In this document: piece by piece, positions 1-9,579 of the stretch | Numbering within the stretch: position 1 is the stretch's first letter | How the letters are laid out: the number at the start of each line of letters is the position of its first letter | NCBI RefSeq assembly: GCF_900129725.1 | Contig: NZ_FQWQ01000006.1 | Span: forward strand, 434,001-498,000 | DNA from: Chryseolinea serpens | Lineage (GTDB): Bacteria > Bacteroidota > Bacteroidia > Cytophagales > Cyclobacteriaceae | Length of the DNA stretch: 64,000 nucleotides | Direction: 5' to 3' | The notes under the pieces: generated by a model | Told to the model about the DNA's origin: nothing | Databases searched by the model: none | Seen by the model: only the letters and a program-made list of their open reading frames with translations | Position numbers and translations under genes: made by a program

Positions 1-594
1 TTCATCTTCGTTGGGGCGCTGCTCATTCATCAGTTCCATTGGCTGCTCTATGGCTTTGGCGTGTTCCTGATCTACTCGGGGATCCGGATCTACTTCGAGG
101 ATGGCGACGAAAAGATCGAACCCGAAAAGAACCCCATCATGCGGATCTGCCGCCGCTACCTGCCCATGACCCAAGGCGACTACGGGGGGAGCTTCGTGGT
201 GAAAGAAGGCGGGCGGCTGATGTTCACCCCGTTGTTCCTGGTTATTGTACTCATCGAAACCACTGACCTTATCTTCGCAGTCGATTCCATTCCTGCAGCT
301 TTTGCCATCACCCAAAACGAATTCCTGGTCTACACATCAAACATCTTTGCGGTGATGGGGCTGCGAGCGATGTTCTTCCTGTTGGCGGGTGTGATCGACA
401 AATTCTACCTGCTTCAAAAAGGATTGTCCATTATCCTCTTCTTCATCGGCGCTAAAATGTTGCTGGAGATATTCGAATTCAACGTCGGCGTATACACCTC
501 GTTCTCGGTGATCATTGCCACGCTCACCCTTTCCATCATCTTCTCCATCATCGTTCCCCGCAAGGATGGCGACGGCGAAGAGGCAGGAAGCTAG
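1..594 (+). CDS. TerC family integral membrane protein (5' partial)
   Basis: The reading frame is open from base 1, so the start lies upstream of the window. About 197 residues are visible. They include four or more hydrophobic helices, and the acidic TerC signature ETTDLIFAVDSIPAA, followed by a helix beginning NIFAVMGLRAMFFL, is clear. TerC/Alx proteins are inner-membrane proteins tied to tellurite resistance and manganese or other metal-ion export; the conserved Glu/Asp residues in this signature are thought to bind the ion. The C-terminus is short and charged. The stop codon overlaps the convergent stop of the next gene on the shared bases CTAG. Family assignment is secure; the exact substrate is not. 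Confidence 0.93.
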   Translation, partial: FIFVGALLIHQFHWLLYGFGVFLIYSGIRIYFEDGDEKIEPEKNPIMRICRRYLPMTQGDYGGSFVVKEGGRLMFTPLFLVIVLIETTDLIFAVDSIPAAFAITQNEFLVYTSNIFAVMGLRAMFFLLAGVIDKFYLLQKGLSIILFFIGAKMLLEIFEFNVGVYTSFSVIIATLTLSIIFSIIVPRKDGDGEEAGS

Positions 595-1862
595 TCCGGA
601 ACGCCGTCGGCAAAAAGATTTTTCGGAAGGATCTTCAGCAAGATCGGCAGCGTGAGAAATCGCTGCGGCAACGACACGATCACAAACGTGGGGATGGTTT
701 TCAAAATGTGGATCAACTCCAGCCGTACCTGTTCCTTTTCTTCTAACGTAAGTTCATTGGCGCGCGCCTTGCGCATGAGGTTGAGCACGTTCTCGTTCTC
801 TTTGATCTCTTTAAAAATGCGGCTCTTATTTCTTTCCGCCACCCGTGCCACGCGCCGGACGAACTGCTCGCTCACCTGTTGATAGTCTTGCTTGTCTTGC
901 AGGTGTTCCAACTGTTCCCAATGCTCCAGCACAAACCCTTCGATGGCGATCATGCTGTTCTCCAGGTCTTCGTCTGAAACACCCAGGTAATGCGTGAAGC
1001 GTTTCAAAAAATCCAGTTCGGCCTGCTCCACTTTCTTGTCGGCCCAAATGGTGAGGATGGCGATTTCCAGGAAAAACTTTTTCAACAGCCACGAATTTTC
1101 CGTGGGCAGGTTGATGTCCTCCATGGCAAAACCTTCTTCGAATATTTTCAGTGCTTCCCGCCGGCGCTCCGACGAGAGGTCGGTGCTTTGAAGAAAGTGC
1201 TCATACAACTTACGCTCCTCATAAACCACTTCCTTGTTGGCGTGAGCGGCGGCAGCGATGACTTTTGTGACAGAGAACCGCAGCTCTTCGCGCTCGTATC
1301 GAAAAAAATCCACGACAATGCGATCGGCATTGGTGTGCATCCATTGCCCGTAGATGAAGACGTCTAGAAAAAGCAGGCTGTTATGAAAAAAGAAAGACCA
1401 GAAATTGCCTTCGAACCGCGCCGTATGTTCAATGCGTTTGTCGAGAATTTTTTCTGCCAATTCCAGCGGCGATTTTTTCCGGCCCAACAAGGTTTTGGTG
1501 GGCGTGGACAATTCGGGAAAGATGTTGTTGTAGAAATTGCCGATGCTCTCCAGGGTCTTCAGGATCACGACCGACAAGTCTTCGGCGGTCTTCACCGGCT
1601 TGTCGTAGTTGAGCAACGAACTGCTGATGAGACTTTCGGCCAGCAACACTTTCATGCGCTCCTTCTCATCCCATTCATCGAAATTCGGCAACGGCACTTC
1701 ACCCACCGACTGGCCATACATGAGGCCCGTGGGCTGAAGGATGCGATAAAGTGAATGTTCGGGATGGGACGACTTTCGGCTGTTTTCAGTCGAAATGGTT
1801 TTCAGCAGTTCTTTACGGAACTCAAGATAGTCCTTAAGCCATCCTTTGTTGTGAGGGTTCAT
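591..1862 (-). CDS. TerB-like / LETM1-like C-terminal domain protein
   Basis: This 423-residue protein has no signal peptide. Its middle (about residues 200-330) has two helical repeats, AAAAHANKEVVYEERKLYEH and an ILTIWADKKVEQAELDFL segment, with the acidic pattern of TerB-like domains. The last 75 residues resemble the ribosome-binding-like end of mitochondrial LETM1: a helix with an ELTLEEKEQ stretch, then VIVSLPQRFLTLPILLKILP. Bacteroidota genomes carry such proteins under the name LETM1-related biofilm-associated protein; I take the name from family knowledge and did not test the function. One hydrophobic patch (about 155-170) might be a membrane contact. It ends against the TerC gene, tail to tail. 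Confidence 0.72.
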   Translation of the reverse strand: MNPHNKGWLKDYLEFRKELLKTISTENSRKSSHPEHSLYRILQPTGLMYGQSVGEVPLPNFDEWDEKERMKVLLAESLISSSLLNYDKPVKTAEDLSVVILKTLESIGNFYNNIFPELSTPTKTLLGRKKSPLELAEKILDKRIEHTARFEGNFWSFFFHNSLLFLDVFIYGQWMHTNADRIVVDFFRYEREELRFSVTKVIAAAAHANKEVVYEERKLYEHFLQSTDLSSERRREALKIFEEGFAMEDINLPTENSWLLKKFFLEIAILTIWADKKVEQAELDFLKRFTHYLGVSDEDLENSMIAIEGFVLEHWEQLEHLQDKQDYQQVSEQFVRRVARVAERNKSRIFKEIKENENVLNLMRKARANELTLEEKEQVRLELIHILKTIPTFVIVSLPQRFLTLPILLKILPKNLFADGVPD

Positions 1863-1917
1863 GCCGGGTATTCTGCAATTTCAAGTTACAGATTTTCGGC
1901 AAAACCAACGAATGGGG

Positions 1918-2430
1918 TCATAAGCTCGCTTTCCAGCCCTTTTTTTCAATGTTTTTGGCGGCGGCCTCCACCTTGGTTTTCAGGGATTTTTTGAAGGCAT
2001 CGAGGCGTTTTCCGATGGTTTTATCGGATGCACCCAGGATTTGGGCGGCCAGGATGCCCGCGTTTCGGGCCCCGTCCAGGGCCACGGTGGCCACGGGGAC
2101 GCCGGCCGGCATCTGCAAAATGGAGAGCACGGAATCCCAGCCGTCGATCGAGTTGGAGGATTTCACGGGCACGCCAATCACCGGCAGGGACGTGACGGAG
2201 GCGACCATGCCTGGCAAGTGGGCGGCTCCGCCCGCGCCGGCGATGATCACTTTCAGACCCTTGCTGCGCGCCTGGGTGGCATATTCAATCATGCGCAGCG
2301 GTGTGCGGTGGGCCGAGACAACGGTAAGCTCATACGCAATGCCCAGCTCTTCCAACACTTCGGCAGCGTCTTTCATGATCCTCAGATCCGATTGACTGCC
2401 CATGATAATACCGACAAATGGTTTGCTCAT
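1918..2430 (-). CDS. purE: 5-(carboxyamino)imidazole ribonucleotide mutase PurE
   Basis: PurE moves the carboxyl group of N5-CAIR to give CAIR in de novo purine synthesis. The 170-residue length is normal for class I PurE. It starts with the substrate loop [13 protein letters not shown], has [15 protein letters not shown] carrying the catalytic His, and the [14 protein letters not shown] loop. It lies one base after purK on the same strand, and the two enzymes act in sequence, so they are almost certainly co-transcribed. The Lys-rich tail after residue 145 is slightly longer than in E. coli PurE. Confidence 0.96.
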   Translation of the reverse strand: MSKPFVGIIMGSQSDLRIMKDAAEVLEELGIAYELTVVSAHRTPLRMIEYATQARSKGLKVIIAGAGGAAHLPGMVASVTSLPVIGVPVKSSNSIDGWDSVLSILQMPAGVPVATVALDGARNAGILAAQILGASDKTIGKRLDAFKKSLKTKVEAAAKNIEKKGWKASL

Positions 2431-2431
2431 A

Positions 2432-3571
2432 TCAGGCGACGACTTTTAAGGTTTGCTTTACAAAAGATACTTTCTTTTTCAGACGCTCCACGTCGGCATC
2501 CATGATGGTGACGTGGCCCATTTTGCGAAAAGGCTTTGTGAAGCGTTTTCCGTATAAATGTACATGCACGCCCGGCAGCTTCAGCACCTCTTCCAGGCCG
2601 GCATATTTTGCCAGACCGGTGTGTTCGGGCTCGCCCAGCAGGTTCACCATGGCGCTCGGTTGAATGAGCGTGGTGTCGCCCAGGGGCAGGTTCAGGATCG
2701 CCCGGAGATGTTGCTCGTACTGCGAGGTGATGTTGGCTTCAATGGTCTGGTGCCCGCTGTTGTGCGGACGCGGCGCCACTTCGTTCACGAGCACTTTCCC
2801 GGTCTTGGTCACAAACATTTCAACGGCGAGCAAACCCACCATCTTTAATTCGTGCACGATTTTCCGCGCGATGGTCTCTGCCTCGTGCACGACGTTTTTA
2901 TGAAGCTGGGCCGGGGCAAAGAGATATTCCACGAGGTTGTGCACCGGGTGGAACACCATTTCCACCACGGGAAACGTGGTGATGTCGCCGCGCTCATTGC
3001 GGGCCACGATGACCGAAATTTCTTTTTCAAAATCGACAAGTTCCTCCAGCAGGCCGGGCGCATCAAAGGCTTTGTCGAGATCCTCCAACGTGCGGAGTAT
3101 TTGCACGCCCCGGCCGTCGTAGCCTTCGCGCCCCAGTTTGTTTACGGCGGGAAGGAAATTTTTATTTTTTTTGACATCGGCGGCATTCTCCACCAGAATG
3201 AACGGTGCCGTGGGGATGTCGTAGTCGCGATAGAATATTTTTTGAGTGCGCTTGTCCTGGATCAGCTCGATCACATCGGGCTGGGGATATACCTTTTTGC
3301 CGGCGCGGGCCAGGGCTTTCAACGCGGTGGTGTTCACGTTCTCGATCTCGATGGTGATCACGTCACAGGCAGCGCCGAACTTCATCACCGTGTCATAGTC
3401 GGTGAGCTTGCCGTGGTGAAATTCCGCGAGCGAAGCGCACGGTGCATGTTCGTCGGGGTCGAGCGTAGCAAAGGGAATGTTGAAGTCGATGCCCGACTGA
3501 ATGAGCATGCGTCCCAACTGGCCGCCGCCGAGAATGCCGAGTTTAAAATTTTGCTCGAAAGAAAGACTCAA
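2432..3571 (-). CDS. purK: 5-(carboxyamino)imidazole ribonucleotide synthase PurK
   Basis: PurK carboxylates AIR with ATP and bicarbonate to make N5-CAIR, the substrate of PurE just downstream. The 379-residue protein has the N-terminal [12 protein letters not shown] nucleotide-fold motif, an ATP-grasp core with [12 protein letters not shown], and the C-terminal [17 protein letters not shown] metal and phosphate motif typical of PurK. First gene of the purK-purE pair. The 155-base gap upstream is shared with the divergent mannonate-dehydratase-like gene; on the minus strand a near-match to the -7 element (TAACTTTC, 3590-3597) precedes the start. Confidence 0.96.
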   Translation of the reverse strand: MSLSFEQNFKLGILGGGQLGRMLIQSGIDFNIPFATLDPDEHAPCASLAEFHHGKLTDYDTVMKFGAACDVITIEIENVNTTALKALARAGKKVYPQPDVIELIQDKRTQKIFYRDYDIPTAPFILVENAADVKKNKNFLPAVNKLGREGYDGRGVQILRTLEDLDKAFDAPGLLEELVDFEKEISVIVARNERGDITTFPVVEMVFHPVHNLVEYLFAPAQLHKNVVHEAETIARKIVHELKMVGLLAVEMFVTKTGKVLVNEVAPRPHNSGHQTIEANITSQYEQHLRAILNLPLGDTTLIQPSAMVNLLGEPEHTGLAKYAGLEEVLKLPGVHVHLYGKRFTKPFRKMGHVTIMDADVERLKKKVSFVKQTLKVVA

Positions 3572-3726
3572 GGGTTGTGAATTTGGCGAGAAAGTTAAGA
3601 AGGATCGCCGGATAAACAGAACGGCGAAATGAATTTATGGGTCCGGCCGGCAGTGTAAATCCTTTTTAAAGGGTAGGAAGACCGCCTGTTTTTCACGAGC
3701 TTAATTCGCACGTAAACCCCACAGCC

Positions 3727-5097
3727 ATGAACCGCAGACTAAGCCTGAAAAAATTATTTGCCGGCGCCACCGCGGGCAGTCTCTTATCCCTGTCGCCACA
3801 ACTGGCCGCAGCACACGAAAAACCGAAGTCCCCGGCAGGATTGCCACCCCTCAAGATCACCGACGTCAAGACCATACTCACGGCCCCCAACGGCATCCGC
3901 CTCGTGGTGGTGAAGATCATGACCAGCGAGCCCGGCTTGTATGGCGTGGGTTGTGCCACCTTCACACAACGGGCCTACGTCGTGCAAACCGCCATCGAAA
4001 AATACCTGAAGCCCTTCCTCCTCGGCCGCAACGTAGATGAGATCGAAGACATCTGGCAGTCGTCCTACGTGAGCTCTTACTGGCGCAACGGCCCCGTGCT
4101 GTTCAACGCCATGAGCGGTGTGGACATGGCCTTGTGGGACATCAAAGGCAAACGCGCCAACATGCCCGTGTATCAATTGCTGGGCGGAAAAGTGCGCAAG
4201 GGAGTGGACTTGTACTATCATGCTCAAGGAACGGAGCTTTCGGAGTTGGAAAATGCCGTGCAGGCCGCCGTGGAAAAAGGCTATCGCTATGTGCGCATAC
4301 AAATGGGTCAAAAAGGGAATGCCAACTATGGCGCCAAGGGCCCCTCGGGCACACCCGCCAGTTCCCTGAGCGTGCCCCCGCAGCAAGCCGGTCCCACCGA
4401 TCCGAAAGTTATTTTCGATCCTGCTCTGTATGCCCGTTCGGTGCCAAAGATGTTTGAAGCGATCCGGACAAAATTCGGTGAAGAGCTGGAACTGTTGCAC
4501 GACGTGCACGAGCGCATCTCGCTGCCACAGGCCATCACCCTGTGCAAATCGCTGGAGCCTTACCGCCCGTTCTTCATCGAAGATCCCTTTGCGCCGGAAG
4601 ACAACGAGCACTTCCGCCTGCTACGTCAACAAACCAGTGTGCCGCTCGCCATGGGAGAGCTGTTCAACACGCAGCATGAATATGTGCCACTCATCAAAGA
4701 CCGGCTGATCGACTTCATACGCATCCACATTTCCCAGATCGGTGGACTGAGCCCCGCGCGGAAAGTGCAAGCCCTGAGCGAATTCTTTGGCGTGCGCACC
4801 GCCTGGCATGGCCCTGGCGATGCTTCACCCGTGGCCCACGCAGCCCAATTGGCATTGGAACTAACAAGCTACAACTGTGGCATCCACGAAGGCTATGTCT
4901 TTCCACCCGAAACCCGCGAAGTATTTTCGGGCTGCCCCGAAGTAAAAGACGGCTACATGTTCGCCCAGGAAGCCCCGGGATTGGGCATCGACTGCGACGA
5001 AAAACTAGCCGCCAAATTCCCCTTCCCCGAAGGGCCAAACTTCGACTACAGCTGGGGCACGACGCGCCGAAAAGACGGAACGGTCATCCGACCGTAA
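3727..5097 (+). CDS. exported mannonate dehydratase / RspA-like enolase superfamily enzyme
   Basis: A mandelate-racemase/enolase-superfamily protein of 456 residues. The first 30 residues form an export signal with an RRLSLKKLFAG start, resembling a twin-arginine signal, and end LAAA. The barrel shows LLHDVHERI, then PFFIEDPF (metal-ligand Glu/Asp), MGELFN and WHGPGDASPVAHAA. The WHGPGD motif and spacing match the D-mannonate dehydratase/RspA subgroup, which dehydrates acid sugars using Mg2+. Export of such an enzyme is common in Bacteroidota that process hexuronates. No other hexuronate gene lies nearby, so the substrate is open. Confidence 0.85.
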   Translation: MNRRLSLKKLFAGATAGSLLSLSPQLAAAHEKPKSPAGLPPLKITDVKTILTAPNGIRLVVVKIMTSEPGLYGVGCATFTQRAYVVQTAIEKYLKPFLLGRNVDEIEDIWQSSYVSSYWRNGPVLFNAMSGVDMALWDIKGKRANMPVYQLLGGKVRKGVDLYYHAQGTELSELENAVQAAVEKGYRYVRIQMGQKGNANYGAKGPSGTPASSLSVPPQQAGPTDPKVIFDPALYARSVPKMFEAIRTKFGEELELLHDVHERISLPQAITLCKSLEPYRPFFIEDPFAPEDNEHFRLLRQQTSVPLAMGELFNTQHEYVPLIKDRLIDFIRIHISQIGGLSPARKVQALSEFFGVRTAWHGPGDASPVAHAAQLALELTSYNCGIHEGYVFPPETREVFSGCPEVKDGYMFAQEAPGLGIDCDEKLAAKFPFPEGPNFDYSWGTTRRKDGTVIRP

Positions 5098-5108
5098 AAA
5101 AACTTTGA

Positions 5109-7040
5109 CTAAGGTACAAGCGCAATCTCTAAGATCTCATCTCCAATCTCAAGCCGATGCACGACATCCATCCCACTCACCACCTCCGCAAAAATGGAAT
5201 ACTTTCCATCGAGGTGTGGAGTGGGCGAGTGCGTGATAAACCATTGAACGCCCTCCGTATCCTTGCCCGCAGAAGCCATGCCGACGCTTCCCGTGGTGTA
5301 GCGCCGCTCTGAAAATTCCGAACGAATAGAGTAATCCTCACCCCCATAGCCATCGCCGCGCGGGCACCCTGCCTGCACCACGAAGTTGGGCACCACGCGG
5401 TGAAAGAATTTGTGATCGAAATATTTTTGTTCCGATAAGCTTATAAAATTGGAAACCGAACCCGGTGTTTCCTCAATAAAAAAACGGATGGTGATGTCGC
5501 CACGCGTAGTTTTTATAATGGCTTTTTGATCGCGCGGAATGCGCTTCACCAACGCCCAGTCTATTGGGTGATTGAAAGGATTTTTAACAGGGGCAACATT
5601 TTTTCTGCCTTCGAAATAGGCGATCGCAGCCTCGAGGGGCTGCAGATTTTCGTAGTCTTTGGGCAATGAGAGCTTCTTTTTCGCTTCGTATAAAAAGGTG
5701 AGGTCGCGGACGGCGTGCTTAAATCCCAGCAGGGAGTCGGACAAGGCCTGCGAAAAAATGCCGATCACCGCGGGGTCGCCGGTGCGAATGCCCTTTGCAT
5801 AGATCGACGCAAAGGTCTGGGGTGCTGTCGGATCGTTTCGCTTTTGAAAATTCAGGGCCACCAACGCGGTCGCGGCTGTGCTGCGAATGACCGGAGGATT
5901 TTCCAAGGATATTTTTTCGGCGATAAAATCGCGACTGGTAGTGGCGTGCTGAAGGCTGCCCAACAATGCTGATTTTTGATAGACGTTGGTGGCCGATGCA
6001 TACGCTTTTTCAATTTCCCGGGCCAGCCCCGCATCGCCCTGCGAGGCACCGAGGGCCGTCTCGTATAGATTGGCCTGCACCCGCCAGTTGGTGCTGCTCC
6101 GTGCCTCGGCGGCAAGGTCTTTCCACGGTGCTTCCGAAATCCAGCCTTTGATGGCCTCAGAGGCTGCAATACAAACTTGTACATTTTCGTCGTGGAGGGC
6201 GCCGAGCAGGGCAGATTTTGTGCTTTCGAAAGGCATGGCCCCTAGCGCGCGGGCGGCATTGGCTCGCACGCGATAATCTTTGTCGGTTTGTAAAATATGC
6301 TGCGCGATGATGCGAGCCGAATCTTTTGCTATTCTTCGCAGCGCCAACGTTGTGGCCATGCGCACCTCGGCGAGGGCGTCGTGCTGTGCGGCCGCGAAAA
6401 TGCTACCACTGAGCCGATCAAATTGCTTGGCGGCTCTTCCAAAAAAATGAGCGGCTGCGAGGCGGGTCGAGTCCGGGAAAACCGGGTTGAGCAAATGGAT
6501 AGCTTTCTCATTCACCGCACTGTCGGCAGCACCGTTCATGCCGGCCCTGTAAAACGACCAGCCCAGCCCTTGGCTGAGTGAAGTATCGCGAGGGATGTAG
6601 GGGAAATCCCAATGTTTTGTTGTTTTTCCATAACCCTCCAAAATGGCAGAAAGCACGCCGGGATCTCTCTCCAAGCCAGAGGCTCGTGCAAGCATGCGTG
6701 CACCCTCCGCACACCCGGTCTGTCCAAGGGCAAAAGCTGCGGCCCTCCGTACGTCCTTCTCGTCATCGTTCAGCAAGAGTTTGGAAAGCCGTCCCGCCGC
6801 CATCGAATCCTGAATGGACGCAAAAGCGAGCGCAGCCTCCCGCCGGTAATTTGGATTTTTGTGATCCAAAAATTTGTAAAGACTGTCAGAGAGTCGTTGG
6901 TCCTGAAACTGTGCAATCCGGATGAAAACCGTATCGGCAAATTTATTGACACCGGTAGCCTGGGGTTTGCGACAAGCCATTGCACAGGCCACAATGGTCA
7001 CTACGGCGATTGTTCTGAACGAAAAAAAAGAAAACTTCAT
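5109..7040 (-). CDS. HEAT-repeat lipoprotein with C-terminal cyclophilin domain
   Basis: This 643-residue protein begins with a lipoprotein signal; IVAC ends at Cys19, and a second possible lipidation site is Cys23. Residues of about 35-480 are helical HEAT-like repeats (for example DVRRAAAFALGQTG, YRVRANAARALGAMP and VRSTAATALVAL-type units). From about residue 500 there is a cyclophilin-type peptidyl-prolyl isomerase domain: FFIEETPGSVSNFI, FFHRVVPNFVVQAGCPRGDG, VGMASAGKDTEGVQWFIT and GKYSIFAEVVSG. It probably folds or recognises proteins at the periplasmic face of a membrane. The start overlaps the upstream TerB-like gene by four bases, so they form one operon. Confidence 0.88.
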   Translation of the reverse strand: MKFSFFSFRTIAVVTIVACAMACRKPQATGVNKFADTVFIRIAQFQDQRLSDSLYKFLDHKNPNYRREAALAFASIQDSMAAGRLSKLLLNDDEKDVRRAAAFALGQTGCAEGARMLARASGLERDPGVLSAILEGYGKTTKHWDFPYIPRDTSLSQGLGWSFYRAGMNGAADSAVNEKAIHLLNPVFPDSTRLAAAHFFGRAAKQFDRLSGSIFAAAQHDALAEVRMATTLALRRIAKDSARIIAQHILQTDKDYRVRANAARALGAMPFESTKSALLGALHDENVQVCIAASEAIKGWISEAPWKDLAAEARSSTNWRVQANLYETALGASQGDAGLAREIEKAYASATNVYQKSALLGSLQHATTSRDFIAEKISLENPPVIRSTAATALVALNFQKRNDPTAPQTFASIYAKGIRTGDPAVIGIFSQALSDSLLGFKHAVRDLTFLYEAKKKLSLPKDYENLQPLEAAIAYFEGRKNVAPVKNPFNHPIDWALVKRIPRDQKAIIKTTRGDITIRFFIEETPGSVSNFISLSEQKYFDHKFFHRVVPNFVVQAGCPRGDGYGGEDYSIRSEFSERRYTTGSVGMASAGKDTEGVQWFITHSPTPHLDGKYSIFAEVVSGMDVVHRLEIGDEILEIALVP

Positions 7041-7420
7041 GAGAGCGCGCTGGGATTCATCTTGGCATAGTTCACCACATCGTTGAACCCGATACCCGCA
7101 GAGTTGATGGAGTACAACAACAGCCGTATTTCTTTTACGTGAACGCGTCCGTCAATCTCCGACAGACAGTAGAGAAGGGCGAAGATCTTGAGCTTTTCCT
7201 GGTCGGAGCAAAGCTGAAGGTGCTCCAGGCCACTGTCGTAGATCTCTCTTTCGGATTTGTTTGACTTGGTCTCTTCAAAAAAACGGAGCACCTCGTCAGA
7301 GATCTTTTCGTCGGCCGTGATCTTGCACAACGCCTCCAATTCGCGAATGTCAATAATGCCGTCGGCTCCGATCAGCAGGTGCACCAGGTGCAGCAATCCC
7401 AGTTGATAGTTTTGATTCAT
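7037..7420 (-). CDS. TerB-like domain protein
   Basis: A 127-residue, mostly helical cytosolic protein. The segments HLLIGADGIIDIRELEALCKI and YCLSEIDGRVHVKEIRLL each have the A/S-x-x-D-G-x-I/V-x-x-x-E pattern that marks TerB-like tellurite-resistance domains and resembles EF-hand spacing. Its stop overlaps the start of the HEAT-cyclophilin lipoprotein in an ATGA arrangement, pointing to translational coupling. No TerC or TerZ gene sits in this operon, although TerC and another TerB-like protein lie at the left end of the window. The role is unknown. Confidence 0.75.
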   Translation of the reverse strand: MNQNYQLGLLHLVHLLIGADGIIDIRELEALCKITADEKISDEVLRFFEETKSNKSEREIYDSGLEHLQLCSDQEKLKIFALLYCLSEIDGRVHVKEIRLLLYSINSAGIGFNDVVNYAKMNPSALS

Positions 7421-7458
7421 GGGTTAAGGATTCCTAAAGATAGGAATTCTAACCTATA

Positions 7459-9579
7459 TCAGGACAGGAGATGAAATACGGCGAACGCCGAAACATAAGC
7501 CAACGTGGTCATATAGGCCAATTGAATGAGGGGCCACTTCCAACCTTTGGTTTCGCGGTATACCACGGCGATGGTGCTCATACACTGCATGGCGAATGTA
7601 TAGAAGACCAGTAGTGAAAATCCCGTGGCGGGTGTGAAACGCGGTCCTCCGGTTTCGGGATTCACTTCTTCTTTCATGCGGTCCTTTATGGTAGCGGCGT
7701 CATCGTCGCTCACGCTACCGATACTGTAAATCGTGGCCATGGTCCCCACGAATACTTCGCGTGCCGCGAAAGAGGTGATGAGCGCGATGCCGATCTTCCA
7801 ATCATAGCCGAGCGGCCGGATGATCGGCTCAATACCCTTGCCGATAACACCGGCATAGGAATGTTCAAGCTTGTAGGCCGCCACACGGTCGTTCAAGCCC
7901 TGTTCTGTAAGGCGAAGATTTTTTGATTCCTCCAATACATTTTCCCGCGCCTTGCTCAATGCGTCGCCGGGACCGTAGCTGGCCAGCACCCACAGAATGA
8001 TTGAAATCGCCATGATCACTTTTCCAGCCTCGAACACGAACGCCTTTGTTTTTTCGAGGATGGTATAGCCCACGTTCGACCACTTGGGAATGCGATAGGT
8101 GGGAAGCTCCATGATGAGATAGCTGCGTTCCTTTACGCGGATCAAAAGCTTCATCACGTAGGCAGAAACCAGGGCAGCGACAAATCCCAGTAAGTATAGC
8201 CCCATCAATGCCAGACCTTGCAAATTGAAAAAGCCCCACGCCTTTTCGTCGGGCACAATGAGGGCGACCAGGATCGTGAAGACCGGCAAACGTGCCGAAC
8301 AGCTCATGAGGGGCGTCACAAAAATGGTGATGGTTCGCTCTTTCCAGTTTTCGATGGTGCGTGTAGCCATGATCGCGGGGATGGCACAGGCCACGCCCGA
8401 CATGAGCGGCACAACGCTCTTGCCATTGAGCCCGAACTTGCGCATTACCTTGTCCATGAGGAACACAACGCGCGCCATATAGCCGGATTCCTCCAGCACC
8501 GAAATAAACGCAAACAAAATGGCGATCTGAGGAATGAAGATCATGATGCCGCCAATGCCGGGGATCAACCCTTCGGCCACCAAACTACTGAGCGGCCCTT
8601 CTGGAAGCACGGAGCCCAAAAAAGCACTCAGCTTGGCGAAGCCCGTGTCGATGAGGTCCATCGGCACTTGGGCCCAGGCAAAAATGGATTGAAAAATAAG
8701 AAAGAGCAGGGCGAAGAAAATGAGATATCCCCACACCTTATGGGTGACGATCTGGTCGAGGCGCGAGGAATTTTTCTTCCACGAATGATCGGAGGCCTTC
8801 AGTGTGACCGTGTTGAGCAAATCCTGGATGAAGCTATACCGCTGAATAGTCTCTGCACCTTGAAATTTGCCCGGGAAAAAAGAATACTTATTTCGAATGT
8901 TCGTGACCTTGGTCTGATCGGCGGCGCCTAGAAATTTGAGCGATTTTGGCTGTTCCAGGAATTGATACGCTTCATAATCGTTGTCGACGTTCAAGGTGGC
9001 GCGAAGTTCTTTAACAGCACTTTCAACTTCGGGCCAAATGGAAAAGACAGGTTTCTCTGGTGGGCTCAGAGGCTTTTCCATAAGCTTTTTCAACTCGTCG
9101 AGGCCAACACCTTTGCGGGCGTTGATGGCCACCACGGGCACACCTATTTTTTTTGAGAGGGCATTGAAATCGTAGCTGATGCCTGCCTTGGCGGCCAGGT
9201 CCATCATGTTTAAGGCCAAAATCGTGGGAAGACCCATGTCGATGATCTGCGTGAGCAACAAGAACCCGCGCTTCAGATTAGTGCCGTCTACGATGACAAC
9301 GATTTTATCGGGAGTGGAAGGCGAATGATGATCTAATAGCACCTCGGCCACAATTTGTTCGTCGAGGCTGCGGGGGTAGATGCTATAGATACCGGGAAGG
9401 TCGATAATGTCGGCCGTGGTGCCGTCGGGAAGTTGCGAATGGCCGGTCCTTTTTTCGACGGTAACGCCTGGAAAATTCCCGATCTTTTGGTTGAGGCCTG
9501 TAAGGTGATTGAACAGCGAAGATTTCCCCGAGTTCGGGTTGCCCACCAGAGCAATCTTAGGCTTCCGCGACGAGGTCAT
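7459..9579 (-). CDS. feoB: ferrous iron transporter FeoB
   Basis: FeoB imports Fe2+ across the inner membrane. The 706-residue protein has the N-terminal G domain with G1 GNPNSGKSSLFNHLTG, the GNFPGVTVEKRTG switch segment, G3 DLPGIYS and G4 NMMD. A GDI-like helical region follows, then two Gate domains and the FeoB core of transmembrane helices (for example EESGYMARVVFLMDKVM and MATRTIENWKERTITI). Its ATG overlaps the FeoA stop by one base. No FeoC is seen. Two neighbouring Gate segments and the C-terminal TM pair give a complete protein. Confidence 0.97.
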   Translation of the reverse strand: MTSSRKPKIALVGNPNSGKSSLFNHLTGLNQKIGNFPGVTVEKRTGHSQLPDGTTADIIDLPGIYSIYPRSLDEQIVAEVLLDHHSPSTPDKIVVIVDGTNLKRGFLLLTQIIDMGLPTILALNMMDLAAKAGISYDFNALSKKIGVPVVAINARKGVGLDELKKLMEKPLSPPEKPVFSIWPEVESAVKELRATLNVDNDYEAYQFLEQPKSLKFLGAADQTKVTNIRNKYSFFPGKFQGAETIQRYSFIQDLLNTVTLKASDHSWKKNSSRLDQIVTHKVWGYLIFFALLFLIFQSIFAWAQVPMDLIDTGFAKLSAFLGSVLPEGPLSSLVAEGLIPGIGGIMIFIPQIAILFAFISVLEESGYMARVVFLMDKVMRKFGLNGKSVVPLMSGVACAIPAIMATRTIENWKERTITIFVTPLMSCSARLPVFTILVALIVPDEKAWGFFNLQGLALMGLYLLGFVAALVSAYVMKLLIRVKERSYLIMELPTYRIPKWSNVGYTILEKTKAFVFEAGKVIMAISIILWVLASYGPGDALSKARENVLEESKNLRLTEQGLNDRVAAYKLEHSYAGVIGKGIEPIIRPLGYDWKIGIALITSFAAREVFVGTMATIYSIGSVSDDDAATIKDRMKEEVNPETGGPRFTPATGFSLLVFYTFAMQCMSTIAVVYRETKGWKWPLIQLAYMTTLAYVSAFAVFHLLS

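Noticed and set aside
2852-3580. A 242-codon plus-strand frame opposite purK
   Set aside because: Pure shadow of purK; low-complexity, no motif and no promoter.
3784-4611. A 275-codon minus-strand frame opposite the enolase-superfamily gene
   Set aside because: Shadow of a conserved barrel protein; residue make-up is His/Gln/Val-rich without family match.
8218-8931. A 237-codon plus-strand frame opposite feoB
   Set aside because: Shadow of feoB; composition is dominated by charged residues that reflect the complement of membrane-helix codons.
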